A stretch of DNA of 64,000 nucleotides from Agarivorans sp. Alg241-V36 (GCF_900537085.1 NZ_UNRE01000001.1:439163-503162); one strand, 5' to 3'; shown: positions 23,602 to 34,149, counted from the stretch's first letter. Numbers and translations: made by a program. The notes: a model not told the origin generated them from the letters alone.

Positions 23602-24537
23602 TTAGTTCTCGGGTTGCTCAAAATCATTCAAACAAGTGCTAAGTAATTGATGGATTAGTTGGCTAAGTGGTGAGCCGCGTCGGGTTTGCAAGTAGTTGCC
23701 AAATACCGGTATTTCACGATATTCGCGAGGAATGTTACTGGGCAGCGGATAGCATTTAAGCTCTGGGTTCTTGTGGGTAATAAAGCTACTTGAATAGGTT
23801 ATAGCATCAGAGCGCTTAAGCTTTCCTGTCATTATCTCTACTTCGTGAGAATCCAACACTATATTGGCTTGGTAACCTTTGGCGCTATAAAAATTTTGCA
23901 AGGTGGAGTTTTTTGAATCTTGGTTTTCAGGTGCCATGCGAACAATAGGCAAGTGATGAATATCAGCTAATTCGGAGCTTTGGCTTAATACTGGGTGGTC
24001 TTCCCTCGCCACAATCGCTAACTTTATACGTTTTAAGGTATGGGTATAGATCTCTTGCGGTAAACTTAGTTCGCCGAGCTGGATAATGTAATCAACTCGT
24101 GCATTAAGTAAGTGATTTAAGCTGTTAGCGTTAATAAATCTCAGCTTTATTTTTGCTTTCGGCAGGGCGGTTTCTAAGGCTAGGTAGATATCAGAACCAA
24201 ACACTTCTAACAGTGATGGGGTGATCGCTAGGCTTACTTCTCCGTCAAATTCTAAGGGGTTAAAGTTTTGATAGGCCTGAATAACTTTACTGATGGGTAA
24301 CAGCATGTCGTCGGCTGCTTCTGCCAGTTTTTCGGCTAACTCCGAGGGCTCTATACCGTGAGCCTTGCGTATCACTAATTGCTCACCAAAGGTTTCTTTT
24401 AGCTTGGCTAAACCTCGGCTGACACTGGGCTGAGAAATGCCCAGAACTTTAGCGGCTTGGTGGGTATTCTTGGTTTCTACAACTACCTTGAGTAACTTTA
24501 TAAGGTTTAAATCAAGATCGGCCAGTTGTTTATCCAT
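23602..24537 (-). CDS. LysR family transcriptional regulator
   Basis: A 311-residue LTTR. I start at ATG 24537 (MDKQLADLDLNLIKLL) because the AGCAGGG ribosome site precedes it and the longer frame adds an unlikely Tyr/Asn-rich piece. The winged helix is QAAKVLGISQPSVSRGLAKLKETFGEQLVIR (about 25-55), followed by the linker helix and the two-lobe effector domain (about 95-305). LysR members bind T-N11-A sites and respond to a small molecule. It is transcribed toward the alkylsulfatase-like gene and is a candidate regulator of it. Confidence 0.9.
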   Translation of the reverse strand: MDKQLADLDLNLIKLLKVVVETKNTHQAAKVLGISQPSVSRGLAKLKETFGEQLVIRKAHGIEPSELAEKLAEAADDMLLPISKVIQAYQNFNPLEFDGEVSLAITPSLLEVFGSDIYLALETALPKAKIKLRFINANSLNHLLNARVDYIIQLGELSLPQEIYTHTLKRIKLAIVAREDHPVLSQSSELADIHHLPIVRMAPENQDSKNSTLQNFYSAKGYQANIVLDSHEVEIMTGKLKRSDAITYSSSFITHKNPELKCYPLPSNIPREYREIPVFGNYLQTRRGSPLSQLIHQLLSTCLNDFEQPEN

Positions 24538-24656
24538 GTTTACCCTGCTTGGTGACAAATAGTTAGCATATCGGTAGATGATAAACATCAACGGCTAGCT
24601 TAGCAATTTTACTCAGTGCAGCAGGTAAAATAGCAATCCCTTGCTATCAATATATT

Positions 24657-25310
24657 TTACAAAGACTTAATCTGCTTACCTCGGCGGCTTAGACGATACA
24701 GTATGCCCACTACTGCCACTAGCATAAGCACTAGACTACTAAGTATAAAGATCCGGGTTAGTAGATGTTGGTAGGCATCTACTAAGGGGTTAATGGTGAT
24801 CCATTTACCCACTAGTAGTAGCAGGCAAACCCACATCAAGGCACTGGTAAAGCTCATTAATACGGTTTTTAAAGACTTAAACCTAGCTGCTCCCATAAGC
24901 ATTGGAGTGACCACGCGTACAAAAGGAATAAAGCGAGAAGCCAGCAGGGCGATAAAACCAAAACGGTTTAACAGGGTATTTGCTCGCTGCATGGTATCGC
25001 TAGGAACCGCGCGTTTGGCATGGCTCATTAGCTTGGTTTTTTGCAAGTAACGCCCTTGCAAGTAAGCCACGCAGGTTCCTAAGCCTGCTCCTAAACTCAA
25101 CAAAGCAAAGGTGCTGGTAAAATCCAGTATGCCTAAGCCGATGAGTGTTCCGGCAAATAGCACTAAGCTATCGCCGGGAAGTGGCAGGAATACAAAGCTA
25201 GATTCAATAAATAAAATCATGACCAACAAAAACAATAACCAGTTTGTTGAGCTCATTTCCCGCAAAGATTCAAAGTCGCTGTTATAAATCATCGACAATA
25301 ATTCAAGCAT
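24657..25310 (-). CDS. DedA family membrane protein
   Basis: A 217-residue inner membrane protein of the DedA/VTT superfamily. Visible family features: FIESSFVFLPLPGDSLVLFAGTL (about 34-56), the re-entrant loop with a glutamate and PLPGD, then GFIALLASRFIPFVRVVTPMLMGAARF (about 117-143), the second loop with the essential Arg residues. DedA proteins flip or scramble lipids such as undecaprenyl phosphate or PE. It is 13 bases from the next gene, so both are probably one operon. Confidence 0.9.
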   Translation of the reverse strand: MLELLSMIYNSDFESLREMSSTNWLLFLLVMILFIESSFVFLPLPGDSLVLFAGTLIGLGILDFTSTFALLSLGAGLGTCVAYLQGRYLQKTKLMSHAKRAVPSDTMQRANTLLNRFGFIALLASRFIPFVRVVTPMLMGAARFKSLKTVLMSFTSALMWVCLLLLVGKWITINPLVDAYQHLLTRIFILSSLVLMLVAVVGILYRLSRRGKQIKSL

Positions 25311-25323
25311 TTAGCACCTCTTC

Positions 25324-26415
25324 TTATACAAAAATTAGTACTAGATACATGGTGAACAGTATTAAGTGAGAAACGCCATTAAGTACGTTGGTTTTGGCGC
25401 TAACAACGCTCACAGAAGTGGCCAACAAGGTAGCGATAAGCAGGGTAGTATCAATTGCCCCTAAACCCAGAGTAATGGGCTCAGCCATCAAGCTTGAAAT
25501 CACTAATACAGTAGGCACGGTGAGGGCAATACTGGCCAGTACTGAACCAAAGAATAGGTTCATGGCACGCTGCAATTGGTTTTTCATGATGGCTTTAACC
25601 CCACCAAGGCCTTCTGGCGCAAGCACTAACAGCGCAACAATTAAACCACCTAGTGCTGCTGGCGCACCAAGGTTGCTAATGCCGTGGTCGATAGGCATTG
25701 CTAAGTTTTTGGCTAACAAAATAATCACTGCTAGATAGCCCACGAGTAGCAAGAAGTGATAGAGATTGCTCTTTAATGGACCATGCGCTTCGTGCTCGTC
25801 TTCGTTTTTAGCATCAACAAAGAAGTAGCTATGACTTTTAGTTTGGGTGTAGAGGAAAACAGCATACAAGGCTACCGACACTACAATCAGTGCGATGGTG
25901 AAAATGAGTGGCATTGCTCCTGCGCTGTTAGTGGGAATAAAGTTTGGCAGAATCAAACACAATACCGACAGCGGAATAATGGCTACCATGTATGAAGTAA
26001 TGCCTTCTCGGCTGAAGGTTTGGGTATGGTAACGGAGGCCACCTAGTACCAAGCCTATGCCGAGTAAGCCATTAAGTACCGCCATAATCACCGCAAACAT
26101 AGTGTCTCTGGCTAGTACCGGGTTGGCGTCTCCGGTTAACATCACCGAAGAAATCATCACAACTTCAAGAATAATCACCGAGAGAGTCAGCAATAAGGTG
26201 CCGTAGGGGTCACCTAGTTTTATGGCTAGCGCATCGGAGTGACGAACTACCGCAAAGATAGCTGCCAATACAATACCGAACAGAATAAGTGTGGTGAACG
26301 AGTAAGCTACAATGCCGCTAGTGGCGCTAAGAAAATTGTCGCCACCTAGCTTAAGAAAGGCAATAAGTAGCACTCCCAAAATTAGTGTGTGTTCGCGTTT
26401 CAAGAAAGCTGTCAT
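25324..26415 (-). CDS. ChaA-type calcium/proton exchanger
   Basis: A 363-residue antiporter with about 11 helices. I start at ATG 26415 (MTAFLKREHTLILG); the frame opens 28 residues earlier without a ribosome site. Two CaCA repeats are visible: the first with LSVIILEVVMISSVMLTGD (about 75-93), the second with ALLVLAPEGLGGVKAIMKNQLQRAMNLFFGSVLASIALTVP (about 257-297). The repeated acidic residue plus following small residues bind Ca or Na. It exports Ca/Na or K in exchange for protons, useful in seawater. DedA follows after 13 bases. Confidence 0.85.
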   Translation of the reverse strand: MTAFLKREHTLILGVLLIAFLKLGGDNFLSATSGIVAYSFTTLILFGIVLAAIFAVVRHSDALAIKLGDPYGTLLLTLSVIILEVVMISSVMLTGDANPVLARDTMFAVIMAVLNGLLGIGLVLGGLRYHTQTFSREGITSYMVAIIPLSVLCLILPNFIPTNSAGAMPLIFTIALIVVSVALYAVFLYTQTKSHSYFFVDAKNEDEHEAHGPLKSNLYHFLLLVGYLAVIILLAKNLAMPIDHGISNLGAPAALGGLIVALLVLAPEGLGGVKAIMKNQLQRAMNLFFGSVLASIALTVPTVLVISSLMAEPITLGLGAIDTTLLIATLLATSVSVVSAKTNVLNGVSHLILFTMYLVLIFV

Positions 26416-26526
26416 GGTGTTGTTCCAAATAGAAGTTAAGGATAAATATTTGACTTCTATTTTGCCTATATAGGGCAATGAGTATATGTATTTCAGCAAT
26501 TCATATACTCGCCTTTGCCTACATAT

Positions 26527-28359
26527 TTAGTTGAATTGACTGTCTTTTCTTACTGCCGATGTGAGGACAGGAAAGATAGAGGTGTCCTTAATTTCATAAC
26601 GGTAGCTGTAACTAAAGTTAGGGAAGGGGAAGCTTTCCTCTTCATGCCACTTTTGCACGGTTTGTTGTGCTTTAAGAACTTGTTCTGCTTCAATAGTTTT
26701 AAGCCTACCTGCATATTGGTGCTGAGTTGAAAAAGCCAGTTTTGCGCCAACTTGATCAACAGCCTTGTACAGCATAAATAATAAATCTTCTTGCAATGCC
26801 ATAAACTCATCGTGATCGCGACAGCGAATGTACAGTACGATCGAGACTTTAAGTGAATAGCTCCCTAACCCCATAAATCTAACACGAGTCGGTTCCTCTT
26901 CTACTTTAGGGTGGCGCAAAAAATCACGCCGTAAATTCACCAGCAATACTTGCAGTTGCTCTACGCTTATTTCTGGTCTTAGCTTGAGTACGTGATCCAT
27001 ACGGCGCCTATCTCGCCGTTCTAGGTTATCGATTTCCATGTTGGCAAATTCAGAGTTAGGTATGGTAATTACAGAGCGTTCTAATGTTCTAATACGAGTT
27101 GCCCGCAGCCCAATATTCTCGATAACACCATAAAGGTTTTTGTCGCCGTAGCGACATAGCTCGCCAATTTTAATGCCGCCATCAGCGTACAGAGTTAAAC
27201 CATTAATTAAATTCTCAAGTAGCGGGCGAATAGCTAAGGCAATTGCCAAGCCACCGACACCTAAACCGGCAACCAATGGAGATATAGATACGCCCATAAA
27301 CTCCAAGACGTACAAGCCGAGCAATACAATGGTTATGCCACCTAATATTTTAGCCAGTACCAAAATGAGCGAAGAATCTGGGGAAGATTCCAATGGCGTA
27401 TCTTGATACTTTTTGGTGGTGATAAGGATCGCGATATAGATAAAAATAGACAAGACAAACCAGGCAACAAAGACAAACTGAACAATAAGGATCAAATTTG
27501 AACTTAGTTGATAGACTATACCGTAGAGCCAGATACCGTCATCAATAATGCGCCTAAATAAAAACATCCACGTCATGTTAAATATTAGCGCCAATTGCCT
27601 ACCAAACTGCCAGTGGCGTTTGGTGTTGTCAAACCGAGCATTCCATTGGCGACCCAAAAAGAAACTAAGCCGAATGACCTTCATACTGATAAGCGATAAA
27701 CCCAGTAACAACATCCACTGCCAGGCTGGCAGCCCTGCAAGTAGTTCTTGGCTCCAGGCTGGAAGCGACATTACTAGGCTCCGAGATATCAGCGGCCCCG
27801 GGTTTAGGATAAATTCTTGATGAAGGTCGTGGTGGTCTAAGGCTTGTTGCTCACTAAGGGTAAACAAATAGTATTGATGTGATAAACGGTTAACTGATAA
27901 GGCAGAGAACAGGTACTGGCCCGCTCTAAAACCTTCTAACTGTTTTTCAATGACAAGGTCGGTACCGCTAATGCGCCAGCGAGAATTGAGTCCTCCTTCA
28001 TCTACTGGCAAGGAGGTAAATTGTGCCGATTCACTGGACTCAATGCGGTTTAGTATTTCCCTTAGCAATACAATTTTCTCCATCACTACCACATCCCGAT
28101 TGCGATTTGCGGTGGTGGATAAATCAAGGGTTTTACTGGCTTGATAAAAGGCTAGTTGCCCTTCTACTGAGTTGAATTGTTCGGCGCGCCAAGCACTAAT
28201 AACCTGCTTAGAGCTGCGAAGAAAACTGTCTAAGGTTTGCTGAGGAGAGGATAAATCGATACTGCGTTGCGCTAAGGCCGGCTTTTCTGTTGAGGCAGTA
28301 CTGGCCATTGCTGAAAGTGAAAGGCTTAGTAAGGTAATAGCAATGAGTAAGCGCGTCAT
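26527..28359 (-). CDS. MscS family mechanosensitive channel
   Basis: A 610-residue channel with a signal peptide (start ATG 28359; a TTG three codons upstream is also possible) and a large N-terminal periplasmic and membrane extension. The MscS core is near residues 330-510: the pore-lining GLGVGGLAIALAIRPLLENLINGL (about 360-384), then YGVIENIGLRATRIRTLERSVITIPNSEFANMEIDNLERR, the beta domain. It opens under membrane tension and releases solutes during osmotic downshock. The extra extension places it with the larger YbdG/MscM-like members. The next minus-strand gene upstream is a secreted esterase. Confidence 0.9.
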   Translation of the reverse strand: MTRLLIAITLLSLSLSAMASTASTEKPALAQRSIDLSSPQQTLDSFLRSSKQVISAWRAEQFNSVEGQLAFYQASKTLDLSTTANRNRDVVVMEKIVLLREILNRIESSESAQFTSLPVDEGGLNSRWRISGTDLVIEKQLEGFRAGQYLFSALSVNRLSHQYYLFTLSEQQALDHHDLHQEFILNPGPLISRSLVMSLPAWSQELLAGLPAWQWMLLLGLSLISMKVIRLSFFLGRQWNARFDNTKRHWQFGRQLALIFNMTWMFLFRRIIDDGIWLYGIVYQLSSNLILIVQFVFVAWFVLSIFIYIAILITTKKYQDTPLESSPDSSLILVLAKILGGITIVLLGLYVLEFMGVSISPLVAGLGVGGLAIALAIRPLLENLINGLTLYADGGIKIGELCRYGDKNLYGVIENIGLRATRIRTLERSVITIPNSEFANMEIDNLERRDRRRMDHVLKLRPEISVEQLQVLLVNLRRDFLRHPKVEEEPTRVRFMGLGSYSLKVSIVLYIRCRDHDEFMALQEDLLFMLYKAVDQVGAKLAFSTQHQYAGRLKTIEAEQVLKAQQTVQKWHEEESFPFPNFSYSYRYEIKDTSIFPVLTSAVRKDSQFN

Positions 28360-28390
28360 ATTAAGCAATGCCCCATTTATAAGAAGACTA

Positions 28391-28412
28391 GCGAGCCCCC
28401 TATGAGGCTCGC
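28391..28412 (-). terminator. Hairpin after the esterase gene
   Basis: GCGAGCC (28391-28397) and GGCTCGC (28406-28412) pair with an 8-nt loop. It lies just past the stop of the hydrolase gene on the minus strand. The following AGTCTTCTT is only a weak T-run. Confidence 0.55.
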
Positions 28413-28419
28413 CAGTTAT

Positions 28420-29496
28420 TTAGTTAAGGTGAGTGTCAAAAAAGCTGCCTAACTCAGCCAGAGCATCATCTGATTCTGGTAAGTCATAAAGTAGCCCCAT
28501 CATGTAATCACCGTGTGATTGGCCGTCGTAAATGTGTAGGTCGGCGTTTACGTTTGCCGCACGCAGAGCTCGGTGCATACGAACCGTGTCGCTAAGCAGT
28601 AAGTCGCGGGTGCCAGAGATCAACAGTGTTGGAGGAAAGCCTTCTAGGTCAGCGTAAACTGGAGAAACCAAGGGGTTTTCAAGGTCGCCAGATGGCACAT
28701 AAACCTCAAAAGTACCGTCTATTACACCTTCTCGGCTGCCTAGGGCATCAAGCCCTTTTAGGGTGTGCCATGTATCGGTGGTATGAGCCAAATCGGTCGC
28801 AGGAGTACCTGCGAACAGAGCGCCTGGAAGATCTAAACCTAGCTCTTTAAGGCGCAGAGTGGTGGTTAAGGTTAGATTACCACCGGCTGAACTACCAAAT
28901 ATGGCTGTTTTGTTGGCAGGTTGCTTGCGCGTAATCTCTGTCCAAACCGCTACCGCATCATCTATTGCTGCAGGAAAAGGATGTAAAGGAGGCTGACGGT
29001 AATCAACAGAGATTACTTTTACGTTAAGGCCGTTTGCCACCCACATTGCTTCACGCAGAGCAGACTCTTCTCCACCAAATACAAAAGCACCGCCATGCAA
29101 GTGCATGAAGTAACGGTCTGCGTAGCGCGAGTCGATATTGTCTGGCGTCACCACAAAGGTATTAACCCCTGCAATGGCCTTTTTCTCGTAGCTCAGTGCT
29201 AATTTATCCGCTAGTTGAGAGGCGAGTTCTGCTGAACCTTTGTTCCAAAGCTGCTGCAACTCGAGCCATTGCTCGGTAGAGGTTGGTGCTTCTAGCTCCG
29301 CTTCTGCAAACTGGCGGTTTTCAATAATGGAGGCCATTTTAGCTGATACGCCAACTGGCGTTGGTGTGTTACGGATTAGCTTGCTGGGCTCTGTTGGTGA
29401 TGGCTTGGCAGTGCTGGCGACAAGCGATGGGCTTATCATCGCAAGACCCACTCCCGCCACAAGTACTGCGCTTTTAATCTTATTTACATTAAGCAT
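28420..29496 (-). CDS. Secreted alpha/beta hydrolase (HSL family esterase)
   Basis: A 358-residue protein with a signal peptide (residues 1-27, ending SLVAS). The hormone-sensitive-lipase motifs are all present: HGGAFVFGG (about 133-141, oxyanion hole), GSSAGGNL (about 200-207, nucleophile Ser), D about 297 and the catalytic His in QSHGDYM (about 326-332). It hydrolyses short or medium acyl esters in the periplasm or outside. The gene is upstream of, and in the same direction as, the mechanosensitive channel. Confidence 0.88.
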   Translation of the reverse strand: MLNVNKIKSAVLVAGVGLAMISPSLVASTAKPSPTEPSKLIRNTPTPVGVSAKMASIIENRQFAEAELEAPTSTEQWLELQQLWNKGSAELASQLADKLALSYEKKAIAGVNTFVVTPDNIDSRYADRYFMHLHGGAFVFGGEESALREAMWVANGLNVKVISVDYRQPPLHPFPAAIDDAVAVWTEITRKQPANKTAIFGSSAGGNLTLTTTLRLKELGLDLPGALFAGTPATDLAHTTDTWHTLKGLDALGSREGVIDGTFEVYVPSGDLENPLVSPVYADLEGFPPTLLISGTRDLLLSDTVRMHRALRAANVNADLHIYDGQSHGDYMMGLLYDLPESDDALAELGSFFDTHLN

Positions 29497-29752
29497 ATTG
29501 GATTCTCCAGGGTTAAATCTACTTTGCTAGCGTTCGCATTCATGCCAACAATTGATGGCGGCAGAATAGTTGGTTTGAGCAACAAATTGGGGAATTAGAG
29601 AAATTCATTTTTGCCGCAGTAAACACTAAAAACAGCGTAAAAAGTCGCTTATTGATCTACAAAACAAATAATGCACTAGACTTGATGGTGGACGGCAAAA
29701 CAGCCACTGGCTTGTTTTACCAGTATTTATTAACCAATTAGGATGTGGGCAG

Positions 29753-30226
29753 ATGAGGGAAGTAGGGCGAAGCGTTATCAGTAAGATGGGCGTGTTGTTG
29801 CTCATGTGCTGCAATATATTTGCAGCACATGCCGCAAGCGATGGCGTAATTAGCGTGGCAAGTCAGCATGATGTAGACCAAACCGCAGAGCGTATGTTGA
29901 ACATACTCGAGCAAAAAGGCATGACGGTGTTTAATCAGGTTAAACATTCTGAAGGTGCTGCAAAAGTGGGTATTGAGTTAGCCGATACTCAATTGATTAT
30001 TTTTGGTAACCCTAAAGTGGGCTCACCACTGATGAAGTGCCAACAGCTGGTGGCTCTCGATTTACCGCAAAAAGCGCTGATTTGGCAAGACCAACAGGGC
30101 AAGGTATGGATTTCTTATAACGATCCTCAATATTTAGCTAAGCGCCACCAAGTCGCTGGTTGTGATCCGGTGTTTGCTAAAATAGCTGGCGCGCTAGCGG
30201 GCATTAGCAAAGCGGCGGCTAACTAA
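29753..30226 (+). CDS. DUF302 family exported protein
   Basis: A 157-residue protein with a signal peptide (MGVLLLMCCNIFAAHAA region). It matches DUF302: VDQTAERMLNILEQKGMTVFNQVKHSEGA (about 40-70), then QLIIFGNPKVGSPLMKCQQLVALDLPQKALIWQDQQGKVWISYNDPQYLA (about 80-130). The family has an unknown role, possibly metal- or lipid-related. The start has AGGA nine bases upstream. It has no operon partner on its strand. Confidence 0.85.
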   Translation: MREVGRSVISKMGVLLLMCCNIFAAHAASDGVISVASQHDVDQTAERMLNILEQKGMTVFNQVKHSEGAAKVGIELADTQLIIFGNPKVGSPLMKCQQLVALDLPQKALIWQDQQGKVWISYNDPQYLAKRHQVAGCDPVFAKIAGALAGISKAAAN

Positions 30227-30243
30227 GCCTTCAACATCCCCTC

Positions 30244-30266
30244 CAAAGCAGCATTTGGCTGCTTTG
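30244..30266 (+). terminator. Hairpin after the DUF302 gene
   Basis: CAAAGCAGC (30244-30252) and GCTGCTTTG (30258-30266) make a perfect 9-bp stem with ATTTG loop, 18 bases after the stop. No T-run follows. The remaining 250 bases to the next gene hold only its promoter. Confidence 0.5.
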
Positions 30267-30523
30267 ATCATTACCCTCTCAGAGCTTGGTAAATCCATTT
30301 CTAAGTTAATTATCATATAAACCGTTTTGTGAGCCTTCTCGCTGATATTGTTATTGCAACAAAGTACAAAAAATGCCCGTGCACAGTGCTTGTTGATATA
30401 AAACAAAGAAAGCGCCTATCAGCTCTTGATGAGATTTACTTCACCCGATCTTTTACTTAAATTAAGCCTAGATGACATTTTGTTGACTAATAAGTCAGCA
30501 TTTTAGTAACAGGGAGAATTGTC

Positions 30524-32560
30524 ATGATTAGTGGGTTTAAGAGTCGCAGTATCTCATTGCAGTTGCAGTTAGTGATTGGCCTGATCATTCTTTTAGGTTT
30601 GGGCTTAATGGCGGCGCTGGTTTATAACAAAGCTTCTAAAGCATTGTTTGAACAAGCTATGGCTGATCATGAGTCAAAGGTTAATGCGGTGGCGTCTATG
30701 GTTGAAGGGCAGTTCGCTTCTTATTTAGAGCGCGCCCATGACCTAGAGGCAACATTTCGTAACGGCTATGTATATGGCGTAGAGGTCGCCGAGCGCGAAG
30801 TGGCTTTCGAGCAATTTCAAGTTAAAGATTTACACATACGAGGCGCATCGCTGATTGGCAATAACCGTTATGTGGATCGATTTACTGAAGATACTGGCGC
30901 AGTTGCCACTCTATTTAGTGCCTCTGGCGATGATTTTGTGCGAGTGAGTACTTCCCTAAAAAACAGCCAGGCACAACGTGCGGTGGGCACTAAACTGGGC
31001 TTAAACCACCCCGGTTATGCTACCTTAAAGAGTGGGCAAGCCTTTCACGCCAAGGTAATGTTATTTGGTAAAGATTACCTGACTTACTATCAACCGATTA
31101 AGAACCAACAGGGTAAAGTAGCAGCATTAAGCTTTATTGGTGTACCTATTGACCAAGCCACAGAAGAGATTTTCACCAACTTATCCCAAATTAGCTGGGG
31201 CGATACCGGTTACACCATAGTGGTTGATAACGATGCTAGCCATTTGCTGGGTAACTACCTGCTACACCCGGAAATTAAAAGCGGTGAGTCAATCATTGAC
31301 CGCCGAGACCACGATGGCAATCAGCCATTTAAAGCAATATTTAAGCAAGCTTCTGGACGTTTATTTTACCCCTACCAATACCAAGGTGTAGTGGGCGAGA
31401 AATACCTAGTATTTGCCGAAGTAGCAGGTTGGAATTGGAAAATACTCGGTGGAACTTTTGTGAGTGAAATTACCAAAGCGAGTCGCGATTTACTCATACT
31501 CATTGCCTTAGTGTCGGTTTCGGTAGCGGTGGTGGTATTGCTCGGTTTGGCTTTGTTGTTAAAACAAATGACTAAACCTTTAGAGCTGTTAAGTGAAAAT
31601 ATGCAGCGAATGGGCAATGGCGAAATAAGTGTTAGCTTCCAAGATGGTCGGGCCGAGTCGCGCAACGAAGTGGAGCAACTAAGCGCTGGCGCGAAAGAAA
31701 TGGCCAGTAAACTAAACGAGTTAGTTGGTAGCATTCGAGATACCAGTAGCGCCTTGCAAGATCGCTCCAGCGGGGTATATCAAGATGCTGAGCATAGTCT
31801 AGGCCAGCTAGATAACCAGCAAGCTCAGGTGGACCAAGTGGCAGCTGCTATTGAGGAAATGTCCTCCTCGGCAGCATCGGTTGCTGAACAAGTAGAAGAT
31901 ATTGCCAGTAGCGTACGTGCTGCAGATGGCAATACTCAACAAGGCGCAAAATTGGTGTCGCGAATGGTGGGCGAGATTGATTTGCTCAATGAGCAATTAC
32001 ATTCTTCGGCCGAGGCGATTGAGTTGGTAGGTAAAGAAAGTAATAACATTCAAGATGTTACCAAGATGATCAACGATATTGCCGACCAAACTAACTTGCT
32101 TGCGCTTAATGCGGCCATTGAAGCAGCACGTGCCGGTGAGCAGGGGCGTGGTTTTGCGGTAGTGGCTGACGAGGTAAGAACCTTAGCCCAACGCACCCAA
32201 GAGTCGGTTAAGGAAGTTGAAACCATTATCGCCAAGTTGCAATCAAGCACCAGCAATGCGGTTAGCATGATGAGCGAGAGCCAAAAGCGCGGTGAGTTTT
32301 TTACCGAACATGCAGCGCAAACTGGTGAAGCTTTAAATGGCATTACCGAGCAGGTGACTAGTATTGCTAGCCAGTCGGAAACCATTGCTGCTACTACCGA
32401 GCAACAAGCTCAGGTGTCGCAAGAAATTGCCGCCAACGCTTCGCAAATTAGTAGCCTAACCACTGATAGCAGAAATACCGCGGCGCAAACCGCAAGCAGT
32501 GCTACTCAGCTGCAAACCTTATCGCAAGAGTTACAACAGCAGGTTGCACAATTTAGCTAA
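30524..32560 (+). CDS. Methyl-accepting chemotaxis protein with Cache sensor
   Basis: A 678-residue chemoreceptor. Helix 1 (about 10-33) is followed by a periplasmic Cache_3-Cache_2-type sensor (about 34-320, with [31 protein letters not shown]), helix 2 (about 323-347), a HAMP domain (about 348-400) and the cytoplasmic signalling tip with [50 protein letters not shown] (about 510-560). It controls CheA and thus swimming. The ligand is unknown; a Cache domain often binds small organic acids or amino acids. No chemotaxis genes are nearby, so it is a stand-alone receptor. Confidence 0.92.
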   Translation: MISGFKSRSISLQLQLVIGLIILLGLGLMAALVYNKASKALFEQAMADHESKVNAVASMVEGQFASYLERAHDLEATFRNGYVYGVEVAEREVAFEQFQVKDLHIRGASLIGNNRYVDRFTEDTGAVATLFSASGDDFVRVSTSLKNSQAQRAVGTKLGLNHPGYATLKSGQAFHAKVMLFGKDYLTYYQPIKNQQGKVAALSFIGVPIDQATEEIFTNLSQISWGDTGYTIVVDNDASHLLGNYLLHPEIKSGESIIDRRDHDGNQPFKAIFKQASGRLFYPYQYQGVVGEKYLVFAEVAGWNWKILGGTFVSEITKASRDLLILIALVSVSVAVVVLLGLALLLKQMTKPLELLSENMQRMGNGEISVSFQDGRAESRNEVEQLSAGAKEMASKLNELVGSIRDTSSALQDRSSGVYQDAEHSLGQLDNQQAQVDQVAAAIEEMSSSAASVAEQVEDIASSVRAADGNTQQGAKLVSRMVGEIDLLNEQLHSSAEAIELVGKESNNIQDVTKMINDIADQTNLLALNAAIEAARAGEQGRGFAVVADEVRTLAQRTQESVKEVETIIAKLQSSTSNAVSMMSESQKRGEFFTEHAAQTGEALNGITEQVTSIASQSETIAATTEQQAQVSQEIAANASQISSLTTDSRNTAAQTASSATQLQTLSQELQQQVAQFS

Positions 32561-32592
32561 TCAGCTTTGCGCTTAGCTTTGACGCAGTAACA

Positions 32593-33519
32593 CTAACTAG
32601 CAAATCGTCGGCGAAAGTCCCTAGGGCTTAAGCCGATGATTTTTATAAATACCTTCCTAAAAGCGCCGGCATCTTCATAGCCTACTTGTTGGGCGATAGC
32701 TTCAGTGCCAATCGAGCTTGATTCGATCAGCTCGCAGGCTTTTTGTACCCTTAGTTTTTGCAAATATTGAATCGGTTTTAAACCTGTCGCTTTAACAAAG
32801 CGCCTAAGCAGGGTACGCTCGGTGAGAAAACATTGCTCACACAATAGGGCCACATTGATGTTTTGCTGGTAGTGGCTTTGAATAAAGTGCTGCACTTTGA
32901 TGATGTCTTTGTCGCCATGCTCAAAACTTGGGTTAAAGCTTTGGTAGTAGCGTTGTTCCCGCGGTCCAGTATCAACCACGAGGTTCTTGCCAAGTTGGCG
33001 CATAATCGCTGGCTGAGTATATTGCGCCACCAACTCTAAACCTAAATCAAGCCACGACATTAAACCGCCAGCGGTAATAATATCGCCATCGTTAATCAAA
33101 ATATCTGCGCTACGTAGTTGGCTATTAGGAAAGCGAGCGGAAAAGTCTTCGCTTAAGGCCCAATGGGTTGTCACTGGGCGTTGCTCTAATAATCTTGCTT
33201 TAGCCAGAATAAACGCGCCAGCGCATGCCGAAGTGATGATACAACCCTGTTGATGTTGCAGCTTTAACCAAACAAGCACCGGCGTAGATGGCTCGAGATA
33301 GTAGTTGTGATTAATGCTTGGCGGCACGATGGCTACTTGAGGCTTGAAGCTGTGCTCGCTTAGCTCGTTATGCTCGATAATTTTACATTCAAATTTATGA
33401 TTAGAGTGTTGCTGCTGCGCGGTAATGTTGGCTAACAAAAACATCTCTTCTAGGCCAAAAATTGCCGCTTGAGAAGCGCCAGGATAGCGAATAATACAAA
33501 TGGAGGTAGTGTCTGTCAT
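32593..33519 (-). CDS. GlxA-type AraC regulator with DJ-1/PfpI domain
   Basis: A 308-residue regulator. The N-terminal DJ-1/PfpI-like domain (about 1-180) contains the cysteine elbow CIITSACAGAFILAKARLL (Cys about 98). The C-terminal AraC domain has two helix-turn-helix motifs (about 225-305: NVALLCEQCFLTERTLLRRFVKATGLKPIQYLQKLRVQKACELIESS, then IAQQVGYEDAGAFRKVFIKIIGLSPRDFRRRF). Similar regulators respond to amines, carnitine or aldehydes. It is divergent from the ScsB locus, with an intervening 240-base region holding both promoters. Confidence 0.9.
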   Translation of the reverse strand: MTDTTSICIIRYPGASQAAIFGLEEMFLLANITAQQQHSNHKFECKIIEHNELSEHSFKPQVAIVPPSINHNYYLEPSTPVLVWLKLQHQQGCIITSACAGAFILAKARLLEQRPVTTHWALSEDFSARFPNSQLRSADILINDGDIITAGGLMSWLDLGLELVAQYTQPAIMRQLGKNLVVDTGPREQRYYQSFNPSFEHGDKDIIKVQHFIQSHYQQNINVALLCEQCFLTERTLLRRFVKATGLKPIQYLQKLRVQKACELIESSSIGTEAIAQQVGYEDAGAFRKVFIKIIGLSPRDFRRRFAS

Positions 33520-33757
33520 AAAAGTAGATTCACGCCGTTTTTGTGGTTGAACATAGAAACGTAGATAAGCATTGATTTAGCTTCGACCCGATTAATTTGG
33601 CTAAGTTGCATCGCTCTATAACAATTTGTTTTGCCAGCTAAATATTACTCAGCAATCTTTACTTGAACGTGTTTAATTAGCTAATCACCACGGGTTTCAC
33701 TTGTAATCTTTAAGCTGTATAAGTAAAAAGTGAGCATCACTTTGTTATTCTCAAACT

Positions 33758-34102
33758 ATGTTGTTTAAGCAAACCACTTTTAAGGCGCAAATGAGTTTAC
33801 TGCTGTTGGCAGTGCTTTTGGCTGCCTGTGTGGCAAAAAACTTTGGTGTGAGTCTAGCTTGTCCAAGCGCTCAGCTGGCGGAAAGTCAGCCTTTATCTGA
33901 GCACGAACAGCAAAGTTGTCAGTTTGCAGAGCAATTGCTTAAGCAGCATGTGCAAACCCTAGAGCAAGTATTTGTGGTAGTGCTGTTTATCGCTCTAGTA
34001 TTTGTAACGCTGTCTCACTTAGGCCCTATTCGGGTTTTTCTTAAACCTACCATCCCGCCTCCGCGGCGCATGCATCGTTTAATTTGTCACTTTCGAGAAT
34101 AA
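33758..34102 (+). CDS. Small membrane protein ahead of the ScsB-like gene
   Basis: A 114-residue protein. Residues about 8-27 are hydrophobic and end in LLAAC, a lipobox-like site. Residues about 69-91 (QTLEQVFVVVLFIALVFVTL) form a membrane helix, and the end is basic and Pro-rich (PTIPPPRRMHRLICHFRE). Such small proteins often precede ScsB/DsbD-like genes in copper-response loci, which the context supports. I do not recognise a family and see no metal motif apart from scattered cysteines. Confidence 0.6.
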   Translation: MLFKQTTFKAQMSLLLLAVLLAACVAKNFGVSLACPSAQLAESQPLSEHEQQSCQFAEQLLKQHVQTLEQVFVVVLFIALVFVTLSHLGPIRVFLKPTIPPPRRMHRLICHFRE

Positions 34103-34149
34103 AAACTAGCGGATTTTTTTGCGTTAGTTTTTGTTTAATGGAGATGATA